Positions 23,160 through 36,282 of a stretch of 62,606 bases of DNA are shown here, piece by piece. The notes under the pieces were generated by a model. The model made no database searches. It saw only the letters and a list, made by a program, of their open reading frames with translations, and was not told the origin of the DNA. Source of the DNA: Smittium mucronatum. Taxonomy: Eukaryota; Kickxellomycota; Harpellomycetes; Harpellales; Legeriomycetaceae. Within the stretch, counting starts at the first letter, position 1. Every line of letters starts with the position of its first letter. Position numbers and translations under genes: made by a program. The stretch is from contig LSSL01000052.1 in the NCBI GenBank assembly GCA_001953115.1, positions 1-62,606 on the forward strand. Reading direction: 5' to 3'.

Positions 23160-26100
23160 TTTAAATTCAGAATATAATCCCCGATCCCAGAATTGATTAT
23201 AGCTTTTTTAAAAAAATATAAAAGTTTGCCGCTGTTTTATCATCAAAAATTAAAAAATATAATTTTAAATAGAAATTTAATTATTTATAAATTAAGGCTT
23301 GGAGGATATAAAATGGATCCGAAAATAAAAATTTTAAGCCTGAATAAGTTAAATTATTATTATTATTATTTAATTATATAGGGATGAATTTATTTAGAAT
23401 AAAATTAAAATGAATAAATTCTAAATAAAAAGTGACTAAAGCAAAACATATTATAATTTAATTTCTTTTTGAAATTTTTTCCCTGAATAATAAACCCCAT
23501 TTTCATTTTCATTTCCATGATAATATTTTTTCAAAAAAAAGTCAAAAAATGAATTCTTATGATAAATAAAAAAGACTAAATAGTGTTGTAGCAGAAATCA
23601 AAAAGTTTTAGGAAACATAATATTTTTTAAAAAAATTTGAATACCTAAAAAATGTAGAAAAAATATATGTATTTAGAAAATATACATGATATTTTCATAA
23701 ACCCAAAGAAGAGATATAAGTATTCTAAAATAAAATTGTAAAATTTAAAAAATCATTTTAATTTTTAATACATTCTATTCAATGTATTTAGTTTATATAT
23801 TCTTCCAGGAACGATTACATAAAAATGTCTTTTTAATAAAGTCCAAAAACTTCATAGTGCCAATAAACTTCACCCTTACATGTTATAAGCACATAATTGT
23901 ATTTTTAAAAATGTATCTATAATGATGGATTACGTATAAATTTTTTTTTTAACAGTTAAAAACTGATATGATATATATATATATATATATTATAATAAAT
24001 AAATAAAAACATTAATTTAGTGCTGAAAATATCACACATAAATTTCGATTTTTATAATGGAAAATTAACTTAGCAGAAAAAATAAATAAATAGTGTAAGT
24101 GTAAAAAAAGACACTTGCAGTCCAGGAAATGTCATTTTTATGTATATATTTTATAATTTTGGGGAATCGAAGCATGTTTAATGGTATATTCAACCTGGCA
24201 TATTATAAATTAACCCTTGCTCATATAAAAAGTTGGATCCTAAATGGGTTAAATATCAAAAATTCTAATTAAATTTTTTTATTAAAAATCAGTTTAAAAA
24301 AAATCTTATTATTTAGTTTGCAAATGTATCAATATTTGATAAATTAGATTCTCGATTAACCCAAATTTATGATTTTATTTCTAGAAATAAAAAATTTCTA
24401 GTCTTATGAAGATAAAATATTTAAAAAAAATATGAGTATAATTTATACACTTTTTTGATAATTATATTTGATTAATGAAATATAAAGTTTTTTTTTAAAA
24501 AATAGAAATATCCAAAATCGTAAAATCAGTTAGATTGGGAAGTATTATCTTATAAAAACCAGTAAAATAAAAATAAAATTGTGAATTTTTTTTCAGAATA
24601 ATATATAACATCAATAATTAAAAATAAACTTTATATATTGATTGTCTAAAACTTCGGCTAGTTATTTGAGAATTTAAAAAAATAAAAGACCCGAGTTTTA
24701 TATTTAGCCAAGTTTTAATCAATAAAAAAATTAAATGATTTCAGAATATTTATTTAGTCGATTAAAATTGATTGTAAATTATTGTTCTGTCTTTAAATAT
24801 GAAGTTTTTTTGTAATTAAATTTTATCGAGAAAAAAAACGAATTGGACCCATAAAATATAAAAAAAATATTGAAATTAATTTCTAGCATAAAATATTAAA
24901 AATAGAGCAGTTTTTTATTTTAAAATACAGAGTTAGGAATGAGTCGTAAGGGATATTAATAAATATATTTACTACTGAATTTCCACCAAAATAAATTATT
25001 TATACTGATAATGGTTTTAAATAAAATATTTTTTAGGTTAAAAACATAAAATAACTTTAATTTTGCCTATATTTTTAATTAAAAGAGTTCTAATTATTAA
25101 TCATTTTTTCTGGTATTATAGGTTAAATTAAATTAAAGGGAAAATAATCTAGCCTCCTTAAAAAATCATAAATAACATTTATTATAATAAATTGTATTAA
25201 ATTGGGATAAAAAATTAATAAAAAAGCCCTAAAAATAAATTTTAAGAGGATTCCGCATAATCTGAATATGCTGAAATTGAAGGATTTTTTTATTTTGAAA
25301 AAATAAAGTAATCTCAAATATATTAAGTGAGAATTAGATGGAAAAAAATATTTCTTCCAAACTTCTCCCAAATTTATTTATAAAAAGTTGTATATTAAAA
25401 AATGGTCACTTTAAATATAATAGAATTCTTTAAGAAAATAATATGTATTTCAAAAAGAAAATATATGATCATTTATAACACGATGATTATTTCAATTATT
25501 AGATTAAATTTTTAAAGTCATATTTAACTATGAAAACCGATAAAATTCCGCAAACTTTTTTTCAAATCCTACCATTGGATAAAAAATCATCATTCATATT
25601 TTATTAGTCAGTTACAAAAAACATAAATAAATTTTTCATGCATTCCTAATTAATATCATTGGATATAAATGTGTTTTTGATCATAAAGTCTTATAATTAA
25701 ATATATATGTGCGTACAATAGAAACCTTTAAAGGGGGGTTTTCGGTTAAAAATTATGTTTATCTCACCCAAAAATTATTATTAAAACTTATAGAAATATA
25801 ATTTGTATCATTATAAATTACTTCTAGGAGTAAATCAAAATAACACAAGACACCCTCTTTATCTCAATATTAACCAAAATAACCTAGCAAAGTTAGAAAC
25901 AAAATAAAATTTATATATATATCTTTTAGTTTTATTATCAAAAAAAACGAGGAGTGTAATTTTTTATGTTATAAAATTTTGGTTGTTTTTTTCGTATTTC
26001 CTATCGTTTCAATTAGAAAATTGCTTAAAATAAGGCATTAATAAAATCTCATATTCACCTATCTCCACAAATTTTTCTTAATATGAAGTTAAATCAAACA

Positions 26101-26558
26101 CCCCAGTTCTAATAAGTGGTTTTGGTTTAGTTGTTTCAAGCATTTTTTTACCTTAAATAAACATTTACTATAACTAACCATTAAAACGCCTTAATAATAA
26201 AAAAAAAATTTCTTATATTTCCTTACTAAATTTTGAACTAAAAAGTTTTTTTACTAATAGAAGCTTAAAAAATAAAATGAATCCCTCTTTTATCCAAAAA
26301 TTTATCTCTTATACAAAGTTTTTTAAATTTAGGGCTAAAGTGTTTATAAAAAAAATATTTTAGCTATTTATCCTAAAAAACTGTTTTTAGATCACTTGGA
26401 AACTTTCAGGTTGTAAAAATAACTTATATTCACAAGAAAATCTTCAAATAAACTTTGAAAAAAAAAAGCATTAAGATTGTGTATAGAAAATTAAATACTT
26501 TTTATATACTTAAGCAGCACAAATTATTTTAGAAAGACTAAATTTAAATTTAAACCCC

Positions 26559-26601
<43 letters not shown>

Positions 26602-28636
26602 AATGAGTTAAAAGCCCCATTTTAGTTTAAATATTTACATGGATTAATACAAATAATAACAATCAAACATTATTCAAAAAATAATTTGCAGAATTTTATC
26701 GGTATTAACTGGTAAATTTAGGTTTAGAATCTATCAAATTTTTCCAGATTCTGTCTATTTTTTTCAAATTTTTTGATACATTGACGCTAACTAAAAAAAA
26801 AACTAATCAATTAATTAGAAACCATATTTGAAAAAAAAAATCAAAAATTTAAATTTTTGAAAAAAAAAAACGAAGATAAATTTTAAAAAATAAAAAATTG
26901 AGTACAGACATTTTTTCATAAAATAAAAATGGTTTTAAAGCTTGTATTTGCCTTGGTGTTTTTAAATTTATTTCAATTAAAGGTTTTCCAAAGATTAACT
27001 AATTTAATTTTTTACTTTTTTTTTCGGGAACATGTTTAAATATTAAAAATAACTTTTTAAATTAAATTAATAAATATATTATCAATTTCATCTAATTTAT
27101 ATCTTTCAGCCTAGAAATTATATGCCTACTAGAAAAATTTTTTTTTTCTTTTTTCAGTCAACAAAAATTCTCAAAAAAAAAAAATAAGTAACAAGAGAAT
27201 TTGAAGGAAATACTTCCAAATCAGATGAAAATTTACAATTCAACTTTTAGAATTCTTTATAAAGATAAACCATTTTTTTCTCAGCTATGTAAACCAGGAA
27301 AAATTAGAAAAATTTCTATATCTTTATTAAGCATTATTTGGAGTAGAAATAACATTCTAAAAATCAATTAAAAAGAATAAAAATTCACCACCCTAGAAAA
27401 CTGTTTATTACAACTTAATCAAATAATGTTAAATTTAGCCATATATTGAATTAATTTAAATATTGAAAAAAACCTCCAATAATCTCGTTAATTTGAATAA
27501 AAATAAAAATAAGAGGTTAAATTCATAAATTTAAAAACTCTTGAGAGCCCTAAAACAATATTTTTATAGAAAAAAATTGGATTAATATATATTATTGTAA
27601 AAAAAGTATGTGGATTAATTATTACAGTATCATTGAATATAAATTTTGATAAATTATAAATATAAATATTCAAAAAAAAAGTGATATAATCAAATTAAAT
27701 TAAATCAATTTCCCTGGTGTTATTCGTGATTAATATATTTTACTTTTTATTTATAATTAGAGGATATCATAGTTACTAAAATACGCTATACGAAAAAAAA
27801 AAAATTTCATCTATAATTTAGCCAAAAAAAGTATAATAATAGGGTTTGCTTATACAAAGACTTTGAATGTTTCTATTCTTGTTGCAAAAAATATTGAAAT
27901 TATAAAAATCAAATCAAAAACTAAAATTTTATCGCAAATTAAGATCTTAGTAACAATCGATTTAATGCTATGAGCTAAGATAACATAAAATAATATGTTG
28001 GAAATTCTCATAAATAAGCTATTAAATAACTTATAAAATTTAATATGGAACCATTATTAGCCTATACTTTCACTATTTTTGTTTATCAAATTACTGGTTT
28101 ATACTTTACCAGTGACTTAAATAATCTCAGAATCACTTTAATACTATAAAATCAGGTTAAAAAGAACTTTTTGCCGATAAAATTTACAAAATTAAAACCC
28201 TTTTTTTTTTAGAATTTAGAATAAATAATTACATCAGTTTTTTCTAAAATAAATTTAATGTTTTTTTAGGAAAAATTGTGAAATTTCAATTATCCTCACG
28301 GTTGCTTATCAAAAGCGATTATTTTCGTAGTTTTTAAATGATTTATAAATAAATAAATAAAAAATTTAAGTAACTTATCTATTTTTTTCAAATTTTAGAC
28401 AAAATCTATAGAAATTTTATTCAATTTTACATAATAGTTATATTGATACTAAAAAAATTCAAATTTAGGATAGTTTGGATTTTCTAAAATTCTAAAAAAT
28501 CACAAAGTGAATAAAACCTAATCTAATTGCTTAATATACTACAAATTTCGAAAAAAAAATTCCTTTGAGCTTAAAGTGATAATATAAAAGGATTAAAATC
28601 GAATTTTTGCAAGAGTTCCAAAAAAATATTAAGCTT
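23160..28636. other. AT-rich desert, no gene recognised
   Basis: About 5.5 kb of AT-rich DNA with short open frames of low-complexity composition (25123-25371 and 27488-27673, both minus) and no motifs. It includes TA microsatellites near 23970-23990 and 26563-26600. Confidence 0.5.
26563..26600. repeat. TA dinucleotide microsatellite
   Basis: An almost uninterrupted alternating A/T run of about 38 bases. Confidence 0.8.
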
Positions 28637-28780
28637 TCCTTGAATCAATGCCCTCGAGGTGTGAAGCTAATAGGTTGGGAAAGGGGAGTCGAGTGAAAAG
28701 AATTTTAAATTGGTTTTTAGAACTTTTTATAAACTTTAAAATAAATTCCCCTTAAAAATAAAAAAATAAGCTGGATAATA
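28637..28780 (+). mobile_element. LINE 3'-tail fragment, second dispersed copy
   Basis: Matches the tail of LINE copy A: CCTTGAATCAATGCCCTCGA, GGAGTCGAGTG, and the segment ACTTTAAAATAAATTCCCCTT. Orientation is the same as copies A and B. Upstream similarity fades within tens of bases, so this is another short 3' relic. Confidence 0.65.
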
Positions 28781-29291
28781 TAAATACAAAAATACATTTA
28801 ACATTTTTTACCAAAAAAATCACATTTTACTATTATTTTTTTAAAGGAAAATTTAATAAAGGGTCTAGTGGCCCATAATTTTCAAAAAAATTCTATAATC
28901 TAAAAAAATGATTAAATAAGATTGACGACAAAAAAAATTTTAAAAGTCAGTTGATGTTTGGAATGATATAATTCTAACTTAGTTAAATGGCTAAAAAAAA
29001 AAAAATTAATTTGTTTATGAGAAACTACTAATTTTTTACTAATATAAATTCAATATTGGAAAAAAAAAAAATTAAAAAATACCTTAATTATAAAAGGATG
29101 GCATTTTCTTTAATCTGTGGGCTTAATGGGTGGAAAAAATGGAATAAATATCCTATAGGTCTTAGGATCTAGTGTTTCCTAATTTATTCCAATCGCCACT
29201 TGGAAATTTCAATCAGGTATTACGTTACTTGAAAATAAATTGAGAATCAGTCCAAAGAGAAATAAATTAGTAATAGATCTTTATACCCCAT

Positions 29292-29297
29292 TTTATT
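29292..29297 (-). terminator. Pol III subunit gene polyadenylation signal AATAAA
   Basis: AATAAA on the minus strand about 65 nt past the stop of the Pol III subunit gene. Confidence 0.55.
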
Positions 29298-29361
29298 AGA
29301 TACTTTGATCAAGTCTATAAAACAGGCATGAGGCAAAATTGTAAAGATCAAAAAAAAAAAA

Positions 29362-32300
29362 TCAACACTCTTCCAGAATCAATTTCGGCATAATGTTCAT
29401 AGCTTGGAGCTCTTGGAATAGCAATTTTGCAGCGTAAGGAATATTTATTGGCGAGACGAGCTTGCTACTTTTGCAGTATTGACACCATCCCTTATACCCC
29501 ATATATCCACATACCTCGCATACGAATATTTGGAAAACGTCCGATGAGTATAAAAGTCGTTCCAGCAACAACATTGATGCTCCGTAACCGATAAGACAAT
29601 CTCTCTCCATTTCTCCTAGACGAAGACCACCATCTCTAGAACGACCTTCAGTGGGTTGTCGGGTTAAGACAGCACGGGGCCCACGGGCGCGAGCGTGCAT
29701 TTTATCCATTACCATATGCTTCAGCTTTTGGTAATAGATAGGACCGAAAAATATGTAGGCCTGTAGAGGTTCACCAGTGATTCCTAAAAATAACAAATGG
29801 TAAAAAAATTTAGATTATTAGACCATATAGAAACTCAAAACAAATTATTAAATGTTAAAGAAAAGAAAAAAATCTTAATTTAGGCAGATATAATAAAAAT
29901 TTAAAAACATTATTTTACCTGAAGTTACATAATCCTTTCCAGAGTAGTTGTACCCATTCTCTATAAGAATTTTACTCATATCCTCAACTTTACTTCCACC
30001 AAATGCAGTACCATACTGAAGAGAACCTTCTAAAACTCCGGCTTTCCCTGCAAGCAATTCAATCATTTTCCCAACGGTCATGCGAGAGGGAAACCCGTGA
30101 GGATTCATAATTATATCGGGACATATACCTGAATCGTTAAAAGGCATATTTTCTTGATTCACAATTATACCACAAACACCTTTTTGCCCGTGGCGAGAAG
30201 AAAATTTATCTCCAAGTTCGGGTCTACGAGTTTGTCTAATCAAAAATTTAACAAGCATCTGGTCAGTTTCTGAAGTAGTTAACATAACTTTTCCAATATA
30301 AGAGCTTTCAGGAGCTTTATACACGCTGACATTGGGTTTGTATTCACCCAAGCCTCCAGACTCACCACCCAACGGACCAGAACTAGGGTTCATATCGTTG
30401 GTTACTAATGGAATTTGTTTGTTTAAATAAACTTGACCATCAGTTATTCTTTCTCCAACTCCAGCCATCCCATCATGTTCTAAAATATCGAATTTAATGG
30501 GAATTGTGCCGTCAGGATTTACGGGGGGTCCAACGATACGATCGAATGAGCCATTGGGATACTTTTTTATTGTAAATGCATATTTCCTCATAACTTGACA
30601 TCTACCAAACCCACGATCTAGTGATGCCTTATTAAGCACAAGGGCATCCTCAATATCATATCCTGAATAGGACATGACAGCGACGATTGCATTTTGACCA
30701 GCGGGCAATTTATCGTAATTTATCAACTCTATCGTTTTAGTTTTCACCATAGGTTGCTGGGGATATACCATTAGATACAGAAGAGTGTCTATTCTCTCTA
30801 ATTGATTATAAGCTATGGCACCAATCGCTTGTTTTCCCATAGCAGATTGATAAGTGTTTCTAGGAGATTGATTGTGGTGGGGATATGGAATAAGTCCAGC
30901 TACAGCGCCTAATAGAGTGAAAGGTTCGATTTCTAAATGGGTTGTGATTCTGGTAATTTCTTTCTCATAAACGGATATATTGCAGTCGTTTTCTTCGTTT
31001 ACATCCAAGTACTCAACTAGACCCATTCGCAAAAAATCGTCAAAGCAAAGTTCACCACTTACTAGCTTTTGTATATGAATATCTTGAACAAGAAGGCGTT
31101 GATTTTCAACGATGAGTAGTGGCCTACAAATTCGTCCATTATCTGATGAAATGCTGACCATTCTTTTATGCTCATCAATTGATATACTAACAAAAAATGA
31201 GACTCTCCCTTTTCTTCTCATTGCCCTAAATGATCTTACAAATCTAATGGGATTTCGAGTAACACCAATGACCAAACCATTGAGTAATGTTAAGTAAGAG
31301 CCTTTTTCATACAGCTCGGCACCAGAAAATAAGTCCAAATCTTCCACACCAAGGATAAAAGCTAACTTAAGGATGGGATCCTCCTCATCGTCGGTAGTGA
31401 TATGAGTCATGAGAGCTAGATTCTTCACGAGACCACATAATTCGCCTTCTGGTGTATCTGCAGGGCACAGCATACCCCATTGAGAGGGCTGCAGGGATCT
31501 GGGACCGGAAACCTTTCTAGTCTTTTCGAACTGGGAACTGATTCTAGTCATCATGCCTAGGGCAGAGATGTAAGATAATCTGGATAAAATATGAGTAACA
31601 CCAGCACGTTCCATTTTAAAGCGCTTAAGACTCCAATTTCCGGTGCTGATGGCTCTGACGAAACCTTGGGTAATGCTATCAGTATGGCAAATGATGGTAT
31701 TATAAACGTCGAATTCCTGGGCCCTATTAGGTTTTTTAAGGATTTTATCGACATTGAGTTTTAAATCAAAGTTGAATTTTTTGAAAAGATCTTCAAAAAG
31801 CAAAGACAAAAGTTGACCAGCTAATTCAAGACGTTTATTTCCGAGAAAATCTCTATCATCGATCATCTTATTGTCAACAATAGCATGAAAAACTCTACGA
31901 GCCATCAAACCAATATATACAGATTTAGCCCTCATATCACCATTAATTACAGGAACGTGACCCAAAACAACATGAGACAGCACTTGAAGAGCCTCTTCCT
32001 CCTAAAAAAAGGGTGGGGTGGGGATAAATAACTGTTATAGATAAGGGTTAAATTGTAAGTAAAATCCAAATAAATAGGATGAAAGGATGAAAGGATGGAA
32101 TATTAGGAGAGAGAAAAAGGAAATAGGGTAATTACGGGAGTCTTTTTGATTGCGCTTGACCATTTACTGAGTTTGACTTTGGAACCTATATAATCTAGAG
32201 CTTGAGATTGAGTAAATATTTGCAGCTGAGCAACTTCTTCAAGACTTGGAGAAAACAAATCAAGAAAGTTAGGGTCATTTCCAGCAACCAGTTGAGAAAT

Positions 32301-33344
32301 CTCCTTATCGGCAGTTATTCCCATTGCTTTGAAAACGATAACAATAGGAATGACGTCGTTTATTGAATTGTGTCTCAGGTAAAGACGTTTATTTTTAGAG
32401 ATTAAGTAGGTTTTAGATTTTCTTTCGTGAGTACTTGAGGTAACACTGGCCATCATTTGGCCAGCCTTATCGAGTTCTACTAAGATTCTGTTTTTGCTTA
32501 ATTGTTCCTGAACCAGAATAACTTTTTCAGTTCCTTTTACAATAAAATAGCCACCAGGATCTAAAGGACATTCTTTCATCTCAGCCATTTGAGAATCGGA
32601 TTTATTAGTAAGAATGCAACGAGAAGATCTAAGCATGATGGGCACTCTTCCGATGTTTACACCTCGTCTTCTAATAATGTTTCTTCCTCTGACATATTCG
32701 ATATCGACGTAGATATTTCCAGAGTAAGTTAAATCGCGTAACCGACACTCATGTGGAGTGAGGGGAGAGCTAATAACCTCAGAATCGACTCTCTCAGCCA
32801 TACCCACTCGTATTCCAGTATATCTATAAGAATTATTTTTTTTGGATTAATAAAGGAGTAAAGCATATAAAAAAAAAGTAAGGGAAATAAAAGTAAGGGA
32901 ATTTACTTCAAGTAGAAGTTAGGATCAACATCGGAAGTGATAATATCGTCAGCTTCAATAATTTTTTGTAAATCTACATCGACGAAATAATTAAAAGAGT
33001 CAGTGTGCTGCTTTATCAAACCCTTTACTCTTAAGAAAGAGGGGACCAGTTCCCATTTATCCTATTTTAAAAAATATATAATTAAAGGGACTGAAGCGTT
33101 TAAGAGGAATGTTATGAATAAATACTTTTAAAGTTGGGATGGGTCTAGCTAACTTTTGTTTAGGAGGAGGAAGAGTAGAAATCCAATCATAAATCTTTTT
33201 TTCTCTTTCCAAAGCCTCGGAAACCTCGGGGTTGGGAGTGTTTTGGGAAGGGGTATTGTCGGAAGAGAGCTTTGAATCGTTTACAAGTTTTGTGGTAGAC
33301 GAATGGGATTTAGGTCTTCCGGCAGCAGATTTTTTGGGGGGCAT
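29362..33344 (-). CDS. RPC2: RNA polymerase III second-largest subunit (RPC2/RET1), 5 exons
   Basis: Second-largest catalytic subunit of nuclear RNA polymerase III, which makes tRNA, 5S and other small RNAs. Exons (minus) 33344-33126, 33061-32907, 32823-32136, 32001-29919 and 29783-29362 join in frame with GT-AG introns of 64, 83, 134 and 135 nt to 1,188 aa (human POLR3B 1,133; yeast Ret1 1,149). Pol III rather than Pol I or II identity comes from the stretch [14 protein letters not shown], the run from [20 protein letters not shown] to [10 protein letters not shown], and the [15 protein letters not shown] core, here [25 protein letters not shown]. Further core blocks are [12 protein letters not shown] and [18 protein letters not shown]. 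The C-terminal zinc motif [16 protein letters not shown] is intact. The first ~50 residues ([16 protein letters not shown]...) are a basic, Ser/Asn-rich extension that ends before the conserved RPIPTLKDKWELVP. Confidence 0.96.
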
Positions 33345-34190
33345 ACTTTGGTCTAATTGTAGAAATGGAAAAGTATAATGGCTATGAATATGGGCTTATA
33401 ACGTGGAGATTACTATACAAGAAGAGTGGAATAACAAAATTGTCAGGGATTGCTAGATCACATAAACAATTTATTCTAAGGGAAAGTTTTTAAAATAAAA
33501 TAATAAGAATAGCAAATGGTTTGATTAAAACTTTTTGTTCAAATTTGATCTGGGGATATATGAGCACCTATTGGCCAAAACATTTCTAGTCGAGACAACA
33601 GATTAATGATTTATAAGCCGGTTCTATTGGCCATAAATAGCCTAAAAGCAGAAAAATAAAAAAAACTGAGAGCATTATTGAATCAAACTATTCGCTCTGA
33701 GATATCTTTCGAATTAATCCAACCTATCGCAAACACGATTCAAAAAACCATCCAATTAAATAGACCTTTTAATAAAATATAGGCCAATATCGAAATTTAA
33801 ATCTAAAGACAGCAAAATCAAAAGAATAGCAGACAAATTGCGGCAGTAATTCTAAGGCAAAGACTAAAGGGAATGAATAAAAATAGACTAGATCTAGATA
33901 AATAAAATTCCGTGATACAAAAAAATATATATATATCTAGATAAGTGTATAATTTATATTCAGCGATTAGTTATGATGTACTAAAGTCTCAATAATAAAA
34001 ATGGAGATTATGGGTATTTCAAAAATAGGAATCGGCTTTGGGCAATTATGTTGGAGAGAAAAAGACAAGTAAAACTAATGACAACAAAATATCAAGCTAT
34101 GAAATAGGAACAAATACAGATGGGCACAGTAGAAAAAAACGGTGTTATGGAGGTAGAATGGCTGAAGAGCGCATTATAAGCCGTAATATC
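33345..34190. other. Intergenic region between YbeY and RPC2 genes
   Basis: About 850 bp holding the RPC2 promoter and the YbeY 3' region. It is moderately AT-rich with no open frame of note and no clear TATA element near the RPC2 start. Confidence 0.5.
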
Positions 34191-34833
34191 CTAATAGCCC
34201 GAGTAACTTGATAGAGCTGAAGAATATCCCAAGTTGCTTGTTTTATCTAGTTGTGACAGGATTTGACTCTCCATTTTCTTCATCTATTAACAGAAAGTAT
34301 GCTGATTAGAAGAGGTGAATATTGAATGCGAAAGGATTTAAAGCTAGATATTTTAATGAAATACAGGAAATGAGGGGAGTGAGAAAAATAAAATAGAATA
34401 AGGTTTAGAATGAGCTTACAATCAAATAGTCGGAATCTTTTATGTGGTCGTAGCCCAACAAATGACAAATACTATGAACCAGTAACACCCTAATCCAATC
34501 ATAATTATTTACATTTGTCGCCCTTGCGCTTGAAATGGCATATTCTAGAGACAAAAATATATCGCCGAGGTCTTTGATGGCTACTTGATCGTTACTAATC
34601 ATACTTAATTTTCCTGGCTGGGAAATCTCGTTAAAGGGGAAGGATAAAACATCGGTGGGTTTATCTTTACTGCGATACTGCTTATTCATAAGCTGGATCT
34701 GTTGATTATTCAATAAATGTAGACCAACATCCCAGTCGGCAAAACCGACAACTTTCTTGATGGATTTCAATTCATAAATGAGGAAACGCTTGGGAACCCA
34801 GAACAGATCCTGGTTATTGATTACTCTGTTCAT
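34191..34833 (-). CDS. ybeY: YbeY-type endoribonuclease (rRNA maturation factor), 2 exons
   Basis: Metal-dependent endoribonuclease of the UPF0054 family. Bacterial YbeY processes 16S rRNA and organellar homologues act in mitochondrial or plastid ribosome biogenesis. Exon 1 (34833-34420) and exon 2 (34283-34191) are separated by a 136-nt GT-AG intron and give 168 aa, normal for the family. The zinc-binding signature HSICHLLGYDH carries His120, His124 and His130; the preceding QYRSKDKPTDVLSFPF is the second hallmark. Exon 2 starts MKKMESQIL, matching the family's helix with M-E-x-x-E after the His motif, which supports the splice. No strong mitochondrial presequence is seen at this start. A copy of the start region lies just upstream (see the short upstream ORF). 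Function in mitochondria is inferred. Confidence 0.9.
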
Positions 34834-34901
34834 TTACTTAGGGTAAGGTAGTGTTTCATATCAAATTCTGGTTATTGATTACTCTGTTCATTTACTTGGG
34901 G
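34811..34901. repeat. Tandem duplication over the YbeY start codon
   Basis: A ~33-bp block, CTGGTTATTGATTACTCTG continuing to TTCATTTACTT, occurs at 34810-34843 and again at 34868-34900 with near identity. The first copy encodes the first eight residues of YbeY plus its leader; the second lies in the leader. Confidence 0.9.
34856..34891 (-). CDS. Short upstream ORF in the YbeY leader
   Basis: The duplicated start region gives an ATG at 34891 whose first eight codons repeat those of YbeY (MNRVINNQ), then NLI and a stop at 34856. It ends 22 bp before the YbeY ATG, so if the leader includes it, it would act as an 11-codon upstream ORF that could dampen YbeY translation. Whether the transcript starts this far up is unknown. 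Confidence 0.4.
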   Translation of the reverse strand: MNRVINNQNLI

Positions 34902-35547
34902 CAGTGATTATTTCACATGTGCTGCTCTGATCGAATTTTCTTAGCTAGCGCTAGTATATTCTTTTCCGCTGCTGTGTTGAAATAGTTGCCGTCATTTTAT
35001 TATCAAGAAAATTTATTGGCTGAATAAAATTGCAGTCGTATAAACTGCCATGTCTGCAAATATCTCTCTTTTGATTGGGCCATTGTGCCATTTTTTGACG
35101 AGCATATTTCTTGCACTAATGATCAATGATACAAAAAAAAAGGCTAGTATACATTGGTTGACTATTGCTTGATAATGGCTACTCATGATTCTTGATTAAC
35201 GAATCACATTTAATAATATCAATTATTTACCCAGCCAACAATTTGATTAGATTTCTATGAAGTTTTAGTTCCAGGCTAGAAAAGGAGAAATTGAACATTT
35301 ATAAGCTGCAGCTTTTCAAAAAAAAAAATTTTTATGAAATTTATTGAATTTAATAATTAATACAAAATACTAATCAAAAAGCTAACGAATTCCATCCCGT
35401 CCCACTAGGGTCTCTGTACCAATCCTGCAGTTTTTCAAAGTTTATTATTTTACCTTTTTTTTTGCACAATTTTATTGGCAGAAGATATAGAATTATAGAG
35501 TTTGTGGAATTACTCAGTCTAGAAAAAACAGGAAATTGTTGAAATGC

Positions 35548-35656
35548 GATGATATATGATATATGATATTTGGTGATATGATGTGATGTGATGTGATATG
35601 ATGTGATATGATGTGGTATGGTGTGGTATGGTATGAGGTAATGTGATATGATATGA
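35548..35656. repeat. TGATR pentanucleotide microsatellite
   Basis: About 100 bp of imperfect 5-bp units (TGATA, TGATG, TGGTA). The minus-strand open frame here (35519-35737) is His/Ser/Thr-periodic and is produced by the repeat, not a gene. Confidence 0.85.
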
Positions 35657-36235
35657 TTCTGCAGATCTAAATGCTTTTGTTTGCATACTCCCTCGTATGG
35701 AAATGCAGTGTTTGTAGGCTAAATTCCATTTATGCAAATAGACTTATCTGATAAGGCATCTACATCCGCACATAAAATCGGTTCTATCGACTGTGTTTTG
35801 GCGCAAATCAAAAGTGGCATAAATGCTCATTTAGGCGCGCAGTCAAATGTTTGCCTTTCCATCCTGATACCAAATAGCTTTTTAACTCATCCATCTGTCT
35901 AAAATATCTATGCGCATAATCTTGAGTATCATCTGAGCCTCCAAAAATATTGTATACAAACAGTGTTGCCAAATTTGCCAAATTTAATTGGAGTATTTTA
36001 TCGTCTTAGTGTAAATTAGCATCTCATTTTAATCAAAAGATGGACAGAAGGAAATAATATTTTAATGTACAAGATATGCGCTAGAGTACAAAATCAGCCC
36101 TAAATGAAATCAATACCCTTAAAATCTGTCTCTACATCACCAACTATATAATTTTTTTGCACCATAAAATACCTCTATATTCCAAGCTCCTGTTATCTCA
36201 AATATCCATCTATAGTATATACAGATTATAACAAG

Positions 36236-36242
36236 TATATAA
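36236..36242 (+). promoter_or_regulatory. TATA-like element before the Ras gene
   Basis: TATATAA 41 bp upstream of the Ras ATG. In AT-rich DNA such matches are frequent, so this is only a candidate, and it would imply a very short leader. Confidence 0.2.
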
Positions 36243-36282
36243 TCCCCGCTCGAATAATAAATAGACAATTAGCTTAGCCAGT

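Larger units (their letters stand above)
34902..36282. other. Intergenic region between divergent YbeY and Ras genes
   Basis: About 1.4 kb shared by two divergent genes, so it should contain both promoters. Apart from a pentamer microsatellite it has no open frame of note; a plus-strand TATATAA lies at 36236-36242. Confidence 0.5.

Noticed and set aside
29875..33344. Assignment as Pol II subunit RPB2
   Set aside because: The N-terminal [13 protein letters not shown] segment, the C-terminal region and the length match the Pol III subunit much better.
35519..35737. 72-codon minus-strand frame
   Set aside because: Its periodic His/Ser/Thr composition comes from the TGATR microsatellite.
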